Positions 35,981 through 45,439 of a stretch of 64,000 bases of DNA are shown here, in pieces (position 1 is the stretch's first letter; each line of letters begins with the position of its first letter). A program made the translations under genes and the position numbers. Below the pieces are notes generated by a model. The model had not been told where the DNA came from. It searched no databases and saw only the letters and a program-made list of their open reading frames with translations. Source of the DNA: CAVQRB01 sp963715055. GTDB lineage: Bacteria; Pseudomonadota; Alphaproteobacteria; Rhodobacterales; Rhodobacteraceae. Location: NCBI GenBank assembly GCA_963715055.1, contig CAVQRB010000002.1:434001-498000 (forward strand). Reading direction: 5' to 3'.

Positions 35981-36922
35981 ATGGCGCTTTGTGTTTTCGA
36001 CATCTTTACGGATGGCCATGCCACCGTGCCGCAGGACGACGCGCTCACCGGCGCTGGCGTTTACCGGTGGTGGCATTTCGACCGCGCAGACCCGGCGCTC
36101 GAAACCTGGACCGCGCAAACTCTCGCCGAGATACCCGCAGCAGCCCTCTTGCAGGATGAAACCCGGCCGCGCTGCGATGCTTATGATAACGGTCTGATCC
36201 TCAACCTGCGCGGCATCAACCTCAATGAGGGCCAGCCCAACGACCAGATGGTATCGGTGCGCATGTGGGTGGCACGCGATGTCGTCGTAACCGTGCGGGT
36301 GCGCCGCATCTTTGCGCTCGAGGAGATCCGCCAGGAAATCCTGCGGGACGAAGTGCCTCCAGATGTAGGCTCGTTTCTCGAAAACCTGATCGGCAAACTC
36401 ACCCTGCGCGTGCAGGAGGAAGTGCTTGAAATCGCCGAAGCCACCGACGCCTGCGAGGATGAGATCGCGGAGAACCTCGCCACCGCGCCGAGCGGTCTAG
36501 GCGATCTGCGCCGCCAGGTGATCAAACTGCGCCGCTATCTCGATCCGCAACGCAGCGCGCTGCAAAAACTCGCGGGCATGGATCTCGAATTCATGTCACA
36601 CACGCAGCGTCTTGACCTGCGTGAACTGGCGAACCGCTCGATTCTCGCGGTCGAAGAACTCGACGCGCTGCGCGACCGGTTGCTCACGCTGCAGGACCAC
36701 TACGACAGCAAACTCGCGCTCAGGCAGGGTCGAAACGGCTATGCTCTTTCCCTGATTGCATCCGTTTTCCTGCCGCTCGGCTTTCTCACCGGCCTCTTCG
36801 GCGTCAATGTGGGCGGCATGCCCGGCGTCGAAAATCATTGGGCCTTTGCTCTTCTCAGCCTCGGCATGATTGTGGCGGCCTTTGCCATGCTGGCCTTCAT
36901 GCGTTGGATGAAATGGTTGTAA
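35981..36922 (+). CDS. zntB: CorA-family zinc transporter ZntB
   Basis: 313 residues. A cytoplasmic N-terminal domain and long helix precede two C-terminal membrane segments (YALSLIASVFLPLGFLTGLF and FALLSLGMIVAAFAMLAFM). Between them is the CorA/ZntB pore motif GVNVGGMPG in place of GMNxxxMP. ZntB moves zinc, in E. coli with proton coupling; the direction in this species is unknown. It stands alone. Confidence 0.87.
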   Translation: MALCVFDIFTDGHATVPQDDALTGAGVYRWWHFDRADPALETWTAQTLAEIPAAALLQDETRPRCDAYDNGLILNLRGINLNEGQPNDQMVSVRMWVARDVVVTVRVRRIFALEEIRQEILRDEVPPDVGSFLENLIGKLTLRVQEEVLEIAEATDACEDEIAENLATAPSGLGDLRRQVIKLRRYLDPQRSALQKLAGMDLEFMSHTQRLDLRELANRSILAVEELDALRDRLLTLQDHYDSKLALRQGRNGYALSLIASVFLPLGFLTGLFGVNVGGMPGVENHWAFALLSLGMIVAAFAMLAFMRWMKWL

Positions 36923-37066
36923 TTCCGGGTCTTTTCACCGGCGTCCGGTGTTTCCATGCCATGAACGATCCGTGCAAAAACCGCGATACTGTCCCAGATA
37001 CGCCCCTTTCTTGCCCGATTTGAGCGCCATACCCAAGGCAAGCAAAGTCGAATGAAGGGAACGTCA

Positions 37067-37972
37067 ATGGACCGCCTCACAGAAATGGAAGCCTTCGCCA
37101 CGGTCGTGGACCAGGGCGGCTTCACCGATGCGGCCAAGAAGATGGGGATCTCCAAATCCGCCGTCTCCAAACACGTATCCTCGCTGGAGGCCCGTCTCGG
37201 TGCGCGTCTGCTCAACCGCACCACCCGCCGCGTCAGCCCCACGGAGATCGGTCTGGCCTATTACGACCGCGCCCGCCGCGTGCTGAACGACGCAGGCGAG
37301 GCCGATGCGCTTGTCACCTCGATGCAGAGCGCGCCTTCGGGCCTGCTGCGCATCTCGGTGGCCACGGACTTCGGCGTCAATCACCTTTCCCCGGTGCTCA
37401 GCGAGTTCCTGGCGGATTTCCCGGACATCACCGTGAACATGGTGCTCAACAACCGCTATGTGGAACTGATTTCCGAAGGATTCGACATGGCAGTGCGCAT
37501 CGGGGAGCTTGAAGACAGCACCCTGCGCGCCCGCAAACTGACCGAGACCACCAAGCGGATGATCGCAAGCCCCGGATACTTCCAGAAATATGGTCGTCCG
37601 GAGAAGATCGACGACCTGAACGAGCACAAGCTCCTGCATTATTCCAACCAATCCTCCGGTAACGTCTGGAAGCTGACAGCACCTTCGGGCGAGAAGCGCC
37701 AGGTGCGCACCGCGGGATGGTTGAGCGTCAACGACGGGCAATCGCTGCTCAACGCGGCGATCGCCGGGCTCGGCATCGCCTATCTGCCCAGTTATCTATA
37801 TGCCGAGGCCATGAAGAAAGGTCTCGTGCAGGATGCGATCCCCGATCTGCCGGTAGAATTGCAGGGCATCTACGCGGTCTATCCTCCGGGCCGCTTCACG
37901 CAGCCCAAGGTCCGCGCCTTCATCGACTTCCTGGTGCATGTCTTCGCGGAAAAGGGGCCCGTAGACTGGTAA
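37067..37972 (+). CDS. LysR family transcriptional regulator
   Basis: 301 residues: N-terminal LysR helix-turn-helix (MDRLTEMEAFATVVDQGGFT, then AKKMGISKSAVSKHVSSLEA), then a type 2 periplasmic-binding-like effector domain. This subgroup (DRLTEMEAF start) includes regulators controlling neighbouring or remote metabolic genes; no target is evident. The start at 37067 has AGGGA 6 bases upstream and is preferred to the in-frame ATG at 37052. A terminator follows. Confidence 0.88.
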   Translation: MDRLTEMEAFATVVDQGGFTDAAKKMGISKSAVSKHVSSLEARLGARLLNRTTRRVSPTEIGLAYYDRARRVLNDAGEADALVTSMQSAPSGLLRISVATDFGVNHLSPVLSEFLADFPDITVNMVLNNRYVELISEGFDMAVRIGELEDSTLRARKLTETTKRMIASPGYFQKYGRPEKIDDLNEHKLLHYSNQSSGNVWKLTAPSGEKRQVRTAGWLSVNDGQSLLNAAIAGLGIAYLPSYLYAEAMKKGLVQDAIPDLPVELQGIYAVYPPGRFTQPKVRAFIDFLVHVFAEKGPVDW

Positions 37973-37994
37973 CTCCGCGATCTGGAGCATTTTG

Positions 37995-38024
37995 ACCCGG
38001 TGCTTGAGAAAGCACCGGGTTTTT
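37995..38024 (+). terminator. Rho-independent terminator of the LysR gene
   Basis: Perfect 10-bp stem ACCCGGTGCT / AGCACCGGGT with a 6-base loop followed by TTTT, 22 bases after the LysR stop codon. It separates the LysR gene from the convergent OmpA-family gene. Confidence 0.88.
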
Positions 38025-38033
38025 GCCGTGCGC

Positions 38034-38990
38034 CTATTCGGTGTTGAGCAGGACCGCTTCTACCCGCCGATTGCGCTGGCGCCCTTCCTCGGTCAGGTTG
38101 GACGCGATCGGACCGAGATAGGCGATCCCTTCGGCATCGAGCCGCGCCGGGTCGATTTCGTAAACCTCGATCAGACGGCTGCGCACCGCCTGCGCCCGCG
38201 CCCTCGAGACCGCCAGATTGGCTTCGAGCCCGCCCACCGCATCGGTGTGACCGACAAGGGCGATACGCAGTTCGCTGCGAGTTTTCAGAACATTTGCCAG
38301 GTCCTGGAGCGACGCGTATGGGCCGGGTCCAAGTTCGGAGGTACCGGTGGCGAAATCCAGATCGCCGAGCACGACAAAGCCCCGATCGATCAGACCGGCC
38401 AGCTTGCTCGACGCAGGAAGCGGGTCCGCAGGAGCGGCTTCCGGGCCGGGCGCGTCGGGCAAAAGATCCGGAGCGGCCTGCCCGGTTTCGGCGTGGATGA
38501 TCTGCACGTAGGCCGAGGCCGCCGTCGCGCTGACGAGTAGCGTGACCGCCTCGGCGGGTGCATCACGCGGTCCCTTGATACCGGTCAGGAAACGGAAACG
38601 CGCGATGTTCACATACATGTTTGGTCCCGGCAGCACCTCCACCGCAAAGCGGAAATCGAAGCCACCACAGTTCGTGCTCGCACATTCGAAGAGCAAGTCA
38701 TAGCCCATCGCTTCCAGTTGGTCGCGCAGCGGCGCCATGACCTGCAATGTCGTCAGCCCCGCGATCGGCACCCGCCAGGCGCGCCGCTCGATCATGCCTT
38801 CCAGCGTGATGACAGGCACCGCCGCACCGTCGTAGCTGCCCACCGGCGCATCGTAGCTGTCGGGTCCGGTGTCACGCTCGACCGTCAGCCGCGCCCCCTG
38901 CGGCATTTCAAGCTCCAGCGCCGACACTCCCTGAGCCGCCCACAGACCGGCACAGAGCAGCAGTCCAAAGCTGCGCGAGCCTCGCCTCAT
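38034..38990 (-). CDS. OmpA family protein
   Basis: 318 residues with a signal peptide (SFGLLLCAGLWAAQGVSA). The N-terminal half is a separate domain (VERDTGPDSYDAPVGSYDGA..., ending with FECASTNCGGFDFRFAVE, two cysteines). A Pro/Ala-rich linker follows, then a C-terminal OmpA peptidoglycan-binding domain (FATGTSELGPGPYASL, VGHTDAVGGLEANLAVSRAR, RQRNRRVEAVL). Periplasmic or outer-membrane-associated. It overlaps the AhpD-like gene by 4 bases. Confidence 0.85.
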   Translation of the reverse strand: MRRGSRSFGLLLCAGLWAAQGVSALELEMPQGARLTVERDTGPDSYDAPVGSYDGAAVPVITLEGMIERRAWRVPIAGLTTLQVMAPLRDQLEAMGYDLLFECASTNCGGFDFRFAVEVLPGPNMYVNIARFRFLTGIKGPRDAPAEAVTLLVSATAASAYVQIIHAETGQAAPDLLPDAPGPEAAPADPLPASSKLAGLIDRGFVVLGDLDFATGTSELGPGPYASLQDLANVLKTRSELRIALVGHTDAVGGLEANLAVSRARAQAVRSRLIEVYEIDPARLDAEGIAYLGPIASNLTEEGRQRNRRVEAVLLNTE

Positions 38991-39559
38991 CTGGCCTGTG
39001 CGTGATAGGCGTCGTTGGGACGCATGGCGGTGGCGCTGGCCACCCGGTTCGTCATGTTGAAGAACCCGGCCACATTGGCGATGTCCCAGATGTCGGCGTC
39101 GGTGAAGCCCACCTCGCGCAGGGACTGCCGGTCCTTCTCCTCGATCGACGCGCTGAATTCAGTCATCCTGACCGCGAAATCCAGCATCGCCCGCTGCCGT
39201 GCGTCAAGCTTCGCCACGCGGTAATTCATCACCAGCGCCTCTCCCAGCGTCGCATCGCCCGACATCGCCCGCACCGCGGCACCATGCGCGACAAGGCAAT
39301 AAAAGCAACGGTTTACAGAGGAGACCACGACCGCGATCATCTCGCGCTCGAGCTTGCTCAGGCCCGAGGGCGCCAGCATCAGATTGTTATACATTCCGGT
39401 GAAGGCGTCGAGTTTATCGATGTCGAAAGCATAGGCGCGCAGCACGTTGGGGATCATCCCCAGCTTCTCCTGACATACGTCGAAATACTTCCGTGTCGGC
39501 GCGGGCAGCGGGTCCGCCATGGGAAGGTCGAGGGCGGTGGGCAGGTCGGTGTCAGGCAT
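38987..39559 (-). CDS. AhpD-like peroxidase-related enzyme (carboxymuconolactone decarboxylase fold)
   Basis: 190 residues. The AhpD core motif CFYCLVAHG provides redox cysteines C85 and C88 and H92, with the upstream glutamate in EREMIAVVVSS. Such proteins reduce peroxides with thiol partners; this longer uncharacterised subgroup is annotated as peroxidase-related. It is the middle gene of a minus-strand run: it overlaps the GNAT gene upstream (8 bases) and the OmpA gene downstream (4 bases). Confidence 0.85.
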   Translation of the reverse strand: MPDTDLPTALDLPMADPLPAPTRKYFDVCQEKLGMIPNVLRAYAFDIDKLDAFTGMYNNLMLAPSGLSKLEREMIAVVVSSVNRCFYCLVAHGAAVRAMSGDATLGEALVMNYRVAKLDARQRAMLDFAVRMTEFSASIEEKDRQSLREVGFTDADIWDIANVAGFFNMTNRVASATAMRPNDAYHAQAR

Positions 39560-40292
39560 CGGTCGCAGCGCTTTCCGTCGGTTTCTGCCGGTAATGGTAC
39601 TGTCCCGCCTTCACAAAGCCCAGCGCCGAATAGAGGGCCTGCGCGCCGCCGTTGGCCCGGGTCGCCAGTACCGCCAGCGTTTCGGCCCCCTGTGTCTCCG
39701 CCCAGAAGGCCGCCGCCCGCATGATCCAGCCCGCAACCCCCTGCCGGCGCTGCTCCGGCAGCACCTCAACCGCATGCACCATGGCAATGCGACCCGAGAG
39801 CCCGACGAAACCCACCCCAGCGGGCTTGTCGCGGTTGCGTGCAAAAATTGCAGTCTTGGCTTCTACCCGCGACATCACCGCCAGCCGTTCAGGACCGATG
39901 CCGCCGGCAGCCCAGATTTCGCGCATGATCGCCAGCGGTTCCCAGATCGTGAATGCCGTGACCCGTGGCATGGGCACAACCGTGAGCCGGCAGACCGGGC
40001 AGACGAGTATGTCCGTGGGGTCGACCACCCTGTAGCCCACGGCCTCGAGTTGTGCATCGAGCGCCGCATCCGCTTGACGGATCATGAAGAGCGGCTTCTG
40101 ACCCTTGGCTTGCATCCCCGCCTCGGCCTGAGCGATCTCGCCCTCGCTGACCGGTCCGGTTGCCGTCGCCGCTGACACCCGCTTGCCGCCGCCCTCCCCG
40201 TCGCGCAAGCACCAGGAGCCTTGCCTGACGACCGCCCCCGCCGGCCAGGTCGCCTCCAGCGCCTCGAAAAGTTCAGGCAGAGCCGGCGTCAT
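39552..40292 (-). CDS. GNAT family N-acetyltransferase
   Basis: 246 residues. The C-terminal half carries the GNAT acetyl-CoA motif (HAVEVLPEQRRQGVAGWIMR) and the conserved NGGAQALYSALGFV. The N-terminal half is a divergent GNAT-like unit; a Cys pair (VCPVCRL, near 98-101) is unusual for this family. It overlaps the cinA-like stop by 4 bases and the AhpD-like start by 8, so it belongs to one transcript with them. Substrate unknown. Confidence 0.8.
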   Translation of the reverse strand: MTPALPELFEALEATWPAGAVVRQGSWCLRDGEGGGKRVSAATATGPVSEGEIAQAEAGMQAKGQKPLFMIRQADAALDAQLEAVGYRVVDPTDILVCPVCRLTVVPMPRVTAFTIWEPLAIMREIWAAGGIGPERLAVMSRVEAKTAIFARNRDKPAGVGFVGLSGRIAMVHAVEVLPEQRRQGVAGWIMRAAAFWAETQGAETLAVLATRANGGAQALYSALGFVKAGQYHYRQKPTESAATDA

Positions 40293-41014
40293 GCCTTGAA
40301 GAGCGCCGTAAGCTTGTCCATCGCATTGCGCACCAGCGCCGCATCGGCGCCGCGTATCACGATGTTGGCTCCATATTGCCCGCTGGCGAGCTGGAACGGG
40401 TAGGAGCCCATGCTGAGCGCGGGATAGGCCTCGGCCAATGCGCCCAAGGGACCTGCGATGTCTCCCTCGCCACGGTCGATGCGCAGGGTCTCCGAGATCA
40501 ACGGCGCGCCCCCCGTGAGCGTCGGCAGGACCGACGCCACCATCGCCTGGAAGACGGACGGCACGCCGGCCATGACATGGACATTGCCGATGCTGAACCC
40601 CGGCGCCACGGACACCGGGTTGTCGATCAGCGTTGCCTTGTCCGGAATCCGCGCCATGCGCAACCGTGCCGCGTTGAGTTCGGCACCGGTTCTGGCGTAA
40701 TGCGCTTCAAGCAGCGCGCGCGCATCGGCGCGCACATCGATCTCGCACCCGAAGGCCAGCGCCACGCAGTCAGCGGTGATGTCATCATGGGTCGGTCCGA
40801 TCCCCCCGCTGGTGAAGACATGATCATAGGTACCCGCCATCGACTGCACGGCTACGACGATGGCCTCGCGATCGTCGCGCACGATGCGCACCTCATGCAG
40901 GTCTATGCCGACCTTCGCCAGTTCGCCCGCGAGGAAATACATGTTGGCATCGCGCGTGCGCCCCGACAGGATCTCGTCGCCGATGACCAGCATGGCAGCG
41001 GTGGGATTGGACAT
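40289..41014 (-). CDS. Competence/damage-inducible protein CinA-like (molybdopterin-binding domain)
   Basis: 241 residues. N-terminal MoCF_biosynth/CinA domain: AAMLVIGDEILSGRTRDANM at the start, then VFTSGGIGPTHDDITADCVA and MAGVPSVFQAM. The C-terminal PncC nicotinamide-nucleotide amidase domain of full CinA is absent. Such proteins are linked to ADP-ribose pyrophosphatase or pyridine-nucleotide recycling. The start at 41014 is divergent from sfsA, leaving 48 bases between them; the open frame upstream has no family similarity. Confidence 0.83.
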   Translation of the reverse strand: MSNPTAAMLVIGDEILSGRTRDANMYFLAGELAKVGIDLHEVRIVRDDREAIVVAVQSMAGTYDHVFTSGGIGPTHDDITADCVALAFGCEIDVRADARALLEAHYARTGAELNAARLRMARIPDKATLIDNPVSVAPGFSIGNVHVMAGVPSVFQAMVASVLPTLTGGAPLISETLRIDRGEGDIAGPLGALAEAYPALSMGSYPFQLASGQYGANIVIRGADAALVRNAMDKLTALFKA

Positions 41015-41062
41015 GGGCGCGCTCCTTGTATCTCGTTGCCGCCGAGGTATAGACCCCTCACC

Positions 41063-41770
41063 ATGCGCTTTCAAACCCAACTTGTACCCGCCCGCCTGAC
41101 CCGCCGCTACAAACGCTTCCTCGCCGATTGTGTGCTGGAGGATACGGGCGTCGAGATCACCGCCCACTGCGCCAATCCGGGCTCGATGATGGGCCTCGCC
41201 ACGCCTGGCACAAAGGTCTGGCTGGAACGCAACGATGACCGGAAGAAGAAGCTTAAATATGGCTGGCGTCTCGTCGATCACGAAAACGGTCATTTCACCG
41301 GCGTCGATACCTCGCTGCCGAACCGCGCATTGAAAGCCGCGCTGGAGGCCCGTGAGATCGCTCCGCTCGCAGCATATTCCAGCGTGCGCCCGGAGGTCCG
41401 ATACGGAGAGAAGAGCCGCATCGATTTCCTGCTCTCCGCCCCCGATCTGCCCGATGCCTATGTAGAGGTCAAAAGCGTCACGCTCTCGCGGCAGCAGGGG
41501 CTTGCCGAGTTTCCCGACAGCGTCACCGCCCGCGGCGCGAAACACCTCGGTGAACTGGCACGCATGGCGGGGCTCGGGCATCGCGCGGTGATGCTCTATC
41601 TGGTGCAGCGCACCGATTGCACCGGGTTCACCTTGGCCGCCGATATCGACCCCGCCTATGCCGCGGCATATCGCATTGCCCGGACTGCGGGCGTTGAAAC
41701 GCTCTGCTTTGACACCGATATTTCACCGCAAGGGGTGAAGATACGTCGAACGCTTGCCGTTCAGACCTGA
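41063..41770 (+). CDS. sfsA: DNA/RNA nuclease SfsA
   Basis: 235 residues. The family core is visible: MRFQTQLVPARLTRRYKRFL, then HCANPGSMMGL, SRIDFLLS with the nuclease-type acidic residues, YVEVKSVTL, and the C-terminal MLYLVQRTDC. SfsA was first described as a sugar-fermentation stimulation protein and is related to restriction-type nucleases. The ATG at 41063 is the family start; the open frame continues upstream but lies over cinA. It is followed after 53 bases by map. Confidence 0.9.
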   Translation: MRFQTQLVPARLTRRYKRFLADCVLEDTGVEITAHCANPGSMMGLATPGTKVWLERNDDRKKKLKYGWRLVDHENGHFTGVDTSLPNRALKAALEAREIAPLAAYSSVRPEVRYGEKSRIDFLLSAPDLPDAYVEVKSVTLSRQQGLAEFPDSVTARGAKHLGELARMAGLGHRAVMLYLVQRTDCTGFTLAADIDPAYAAAYRIARTAGVETLCFDTDISPQGVKIRRTLAVQT

Positions 41771-41823
41771 ACCCCTCTGGTTCTCGCGGGCCTCACGCGC
41801 TAGAACCGGACCACGCCAAGACG

Positions 41824-42654
41824 ATGGAGAGACACGTGAACGAAGACTTGCGCGGCCGCCAGACCAGGGACGGCATCCGCCTTTACGAGCCCGGCGACTT
41901 CGCGGGGATGCATGCTGCGGGCGCGTTGGCGGCACGGATTCTCGATGACATCGCGGCCGAGGTCTTCGTGGGCCAGACCACGGGCGCCATCGACAAACGC
42001 ATCGAGGAAATGGTCGAAAAGGCCGGCGCGGCTTCCGCCACCATCGGCTACAAGGGCTACCAGCACGCCAGCTGCATCTCCGTCAATCACGTGGTCTGCC
42101 ACGGCATCCCCGGCGACAAGACCCTGAAGGACGGCGACATCCTCAACATCGACGTCACCGTGATCGTCGACGGCTGGTTTGGGGATACCTCGCGCATGTA
42201 TGTGGCGGGCAAACTGCCGCGCAAGGCCGAACGGCTGATCCAGGTAACCCATGACGCGCTGATGCTCGGCATCGAAGCCGTGAAGCCCGGCAATACCTTC
42301 GGCGACATCGGCCACGCGATCCAGACCTTCGTGGAAAGCCAGCGCATGTCTGTGGTGCGTGACTTCTGCGGCCATGGGCTGGGCCGGGTCTTTCACGCCC
42401 CGCCCAACGTGCTGCACTACGGCCGGCCCGGCACCGGTGCGGTGCTGGAGGAAGGCATGTTCTTCACCATCGAACCCATGGTCAATCTCGGTCGACCCGA
42501 AACCAAGACGCTGGCGGACGACTGGACCGCCGTCACCCGCGACAAGTCGCTGTCGGCGCAGTTCGAACACTCCATCGGCGTGACAGCCAAGGGAGCAGAG
42601 ATATTCACGCTCTCTCCGGGCGGGATGTTTCACCCCACATACGCTGTTGAATAA
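41824..42654 (+). CDS. map: Type I methionine aminopeptidase
   Basis: 276 residues. All metal and catalytic residues are present: H93 (VVCHGIPG), D110 (NIDVTV), D121 (GDTSRM), H184 (GHGLGR), E217 (TIEPM) and E248 (FEHSIGV). It removes N-terminal methionine from new proteins. The ATG at 41824 lacks a good ribosome site; a GTG at 41836 has GGAGAG five bases upstream and would remove four residues, so the start is uncertain. Confidence 0.93.
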   Translation: MERHVNEDLRGRQTRDGIRLYEPGDFAGMHAAGALAARILDDIAAEVFVGQTTGAIDKRIEEMVEKAGAASATIGYKGYQHASCISVNHVVCHGIPGDKTLKDGDILNIDVTVIVDGWFGDTSRMYVAGKLPRKAERLIQVTHDALMLGIEAVKPGNTFGDIGHAIQTFVESQRMSVVRDFCGHGLGRVFHAPPNVLHYGRPGTGAVLEEGMFFTIEPMVNLGRPETKTLADDWTAVTRDKSLSAQFEHSIGVTAKGAEIFTLSPGGMFHPTYAVE

Positions 42655-42753
42655 ACGCCGGTCACAGCACCGTTATCTGTCCCGAAAATAACGGCAATGG
42701 AGTTTCCGTTCTCACGCAGGGCAACTTTCACCCATGACCACGACACTCGTGCT

Positions 42754-44166
42754 TCAGAATTTGGGCGTCGGCGTAGGGCGCTGACTACGGGCAATGTCCT
42801 CAAGATGTTTGATTGCCGCGTCATAGTCTCCCGGCTCATAGGGCATTCCGGCGCGCTCGAAGAGGTTCTCAAGGGCGGTTTCCGTCCGAGGACCCATGAT
42901 CCCGTCCACTGAGCCGATCTGGTAGCCCGCCTGCAACAGCCGTCTTTGGATCTCGCGGATCTTCAGCATGACCTCGGAGGAAAGGATCTGACTGGTCTTG
43001 CCTCCCTTCTCGACGGCATAAAGCGTGACCGATCCCGGATCGGCAAAAGCCACCAACGCGAAATTCCCACTGGGGCTGACGGCGATCGTGGAGGGAATAC
43101 GGTCGAACTTGAAAGTCTTGACCTTTTCAAAGCCGTTCAGATCCGCCGGGCGATAGTATTGCGTCACGTCGGTGGAGTATCTGTTGCTCACCAGGATCGT
43201 GCTCAGGGTGCAGTCGCTCGCCACCTTCATCGGGGGCACGATCAGGGGGCTGCCGCGATAGGTTTCCACGACCGTTCCCGGCACGATGTCCTGCTGAATG
43301 GCGGCCCGAGCGAGGATGTCGAGCGACTGGAAACCGGGGTCGTATTGCATGAGCAAGAGCCGCCCCAACTGGTAGTTGGCGCCGATGAACGTGCTGGGAG
43401 ATTTGCCGCTCACGATATCGCGGCACTGCACATCGCCGGAAACGGTGCCCGCGACGGTGAAAGGCAAGGTGTCCTTGTAGTTGATCACCGAGGCAGGCTC
43501 GCGCGAGGCGGCAAGGGCGCTGAACCGCGCGTCCATGGCACCGCTTGCGAAGAGCCTGGCATCGTTGCGCGAATACCAGATTTCCGAGACCGGCCCATCG
43601 GGCTGTGGGACGGGCTCCTGCGCGGGGCGGAAGGTCGCGGTCTGCCGGTCCGGCGACAGCGCCAGCTCGAAGGCGAAAACGCTCTCGGCGCGCTTTCCGG
43701 AGGGAATACCGCCGACCAGAACAACCCCTTCCGGATCCAGAAACAGCCCGGCGTAGATCAACCCGTCGATGTCGACGCTGCCGATGATCTGCAAATCCGA
43801 CTGACGATGCGCGGTCAACCGCGTCACCTCGTCCCGCTGAGACACGAGAAAGACCAGCTTGCGGACCGGATCGAGCACGATGTCCTGCGGCGCGCTGAGA
43901 TCGAAGGTATCCCCTTCGATGAGCCCTTGCGCACTGCGCCAGCCAAGGGTGGTCCGTTGCCCGTCCGGAGTTTGCCCCAGAACGAAAATCCGGTCGTCAT
44001 CGGCGGTGAATTCCGCATCGATCGCCGTGAAGCCGATCGATGTGGTCACCACTTCGGTCATCTCCACGGCACCCGCGCCCTGATCCGCGCAGACCCCGGC
44101 GCCAGCGGCCCAGACCAGGATGCCGGCAAGGATCAGCGGTCTTGCCATGGGAGTGTCAGCTGCCAT
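42754..44166 (-). CDS. Secreted propeller-like protein with C-terminal peptidoglycan-binding domain
   Basis: 470 residues with a signal peptide (LILAGILVWAAGAGVCA). The body has repeating beta-strand units such as DDDRIFVLGQTPDG, KLVFLVSQRDE, GVVLVGGIPSG and FALVAFADPGSVTLYAV, consistent with a YVTN-like beta-propeller. Residues about 405-445 form a PG_binding_1 domain (IREIQRRLLQAGYQIGSVDG, MGPRTETALENLF). It is the last gene of a minus-strand operon, overlapping the upstream protease gene by 11 bases. It may position the partner proteases at the cell wall; this role is inferred. Confidence 0.72.
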   Translation of the reverse strand: MAADTPMARPLILAGILVWAAGAGVCADQGAGAVEMTEVVTTSIGFTAIDAEFTADDDRIFVLGQTPDGQRTTLGWRSAQGLIEGDTFDLSAPQDIVLDPVRKLVFLVSQRDEVTRLTAHRQSDLQIIGSVDIDGLIYAGLFLDPEGVVLVGGIPSGKRAESVFAFELALSPDRQTATFRPAQEPVPQPDGPVSEIWYSRNDARLFASGAMDARFSALAASREPASVINYKDTLPFTVAGTVSGDVQCRDIVSGKSPSTFIGANYQLGRLLLMQYDPGFQSLDILARAAIQQDIVPGTVVETYRGSPLIVPPMKVASDCTLSTILVSNRYSTDVTQYYRPADLNGFEKVKTFKFDRIPSTIAVSPSGNFALVAFADPGSVTLYAVEKGGKTSQILSSEVMLKIREIQRRLLQAGYQIGSVDGIMGPRTETALENLFERAGMPYEPGDYDAAIKHLEDIARSQRPTPTPKF

Positions 44167-45406
44167 TCCGTAGTGCCCTCAAGCGGTTCCAGCGGGTTTG
44201 CGATATCGGGATGTTGATCGTTTCCACCGCGCCATATGCATCGCCCTTCTTGGGCTGAATTTCAATCCGAAGATCGCTGATCGGATGCTCCGGATCATAG
44301 GCATCGCCGCCAGCGGTCACCACCTGGTCGATGATGTTCTTGCCCACGAGGTCTTCCAGCAGGAACTGGCCCATCTGGCTGGTCACTTCCACCGCTTCGT
44401 AATCCCGGTTCAGCATGATCGACCCTTCGGTGTTGCGCAGCTTTCTGGCGGAGTCGAACTCGTTGAGAAACGGCCTCACCTTGACCTTGATGGCATCGAC
44501 CTTCAGATCGCCGCTGACGATCTTCTGGTAGGAGATCAGCAGATCGCCGGTGCCATCGTCTATCGCTGCATCCCAGGTGAAATTCTGTTCGATCTCGGTC
44601 AGTTGGGTTTCCGCCTTGTCGAGCCGATTAGGATGATCACTCATCTGGGCAAGGTTCTGTTGATGGAAATTCGCCAGCTTCTGCAAGGCCATCAGGCGCG
44701 CCGAAAGCTCCAGAATCTCGGCGTCGATCTCGCTGAGGCTGGGCACGTCCGGGTAGCAACCCGCCTCATTCCGGGTGAGCTGGAAGGAGGTGACCGCAAC
44801 GTTGACGATTGGCGTAATGCCATAGAAAACCGGCGCGCCGTCAGCGCCGAACTGCGTGCCGGACACGATCCCTATCAGGCTCTTTTCGTCATCCGCGAGG
44901 ATCGGCCCGCCGCTCATGCCGGCGGCGGTCAGACTGTCGGTCTCGAGATAGCCTTCGGGTGTCTGGAACGTGGTCGACAGAATGCCCGAGCGAAACGATG
45001 GCTTGCCGGTCGCCGATCCCGTTGGGTAACCGGCGGCGAAAATGCGCTTTCGCTTCATGTTGTCGTCGAGTTCGCAATACTTCAGGAAGCTGTAGGTTCT
45101 GTCCCTTGTGAAGCGCAGCAGCGCGATGTCATAGGCCGCTGCCGCCAGCGGGGTCTGGACCATGCGTTCCATGTTGTTAGGGTCGGCCACCCCGCGTGAG
45201 CCACGGCATTCGAAGCCTTTCGGCGCGACGTGCAGTGCGGTCAGCACATACCCTTTTTCGCTGACCACGACCCCGGACCCGGTGCGCGTCTCACCCGTCG
45301 CCTCGTTTTGGCAGGTGATGAAAACGATGGATTCCTCCAACGCATCCTGGGCAAGAAGCGGCGCGGGAAAGGACAGCACAAGAAGGAGGCCAAGAAGTTT
45401 CTTCAT
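44156..45406 (-). CDS. Secreted trypsin-like serine protease with C-terminal extension
   Basis: 416 residues, signal peptide 1-19 (LLGLLLVLSFPAPLLA). An S1-type protease domain occupies about 22-215 with an intact triad: H59 (LTALHVAP), D93 (AYDIALLRF) and S165 (GMSGGPIL). After about 220 a helical, probably coiled-coil part follows (EILELSARLMALQKLANFHQ...) and then a further domain of unknown type to the end. It overlaps the propeller gene and follows the second protease by 33 bases. Target proteins are unknown. Confidence 0.82.
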   Translation of the reverse strand: MKKLLGLLLVLSFPAPLLAQDALEESIVFITCQNEATGETRTGSGVVVSEKGYVLTALHVAPKGFECRGSRGVADPNNMERMVQTPLAAAAYDIALLRFTRDRTYSFLKYCELDDNMKRKRIFAAGYPTGSATGKPSFRSGILSTTFQTPEGYLETDSLTAAGMSGGPILADDEKSLIGIVSGTQFGADGAPVFYGITPIVNVAVTSFQLTRNEAGCYPDVPSLSEIDAEILELSARLMALQKLANFHQQNLAQMSDHPNRLDKAETQLTEIEQNFTWDAAIDDGTGDLLISYQKIVSGDLKVDAIKVKVRPFLNEFDSARKLRNTEGSIMLNRDYEAVEVTSQMGQFLLEDLVGKNIIDQVVTAGGDAYDPEHPISDLRIEIQPKKGDAYGAVETINIPISQTRWNRLRALRNGS

Positions 45407-45439
45407 CTCACATTCCCGCTTTCAATGCGTTCGATGGTT

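Noticed and set aside
40289..41581. A long 430-residue CinA with a non-CinA N-terminus
   Set aside because: The upstream part overlaps sfsA on the other strand; CinA similarity begins at the ATG at 41014.
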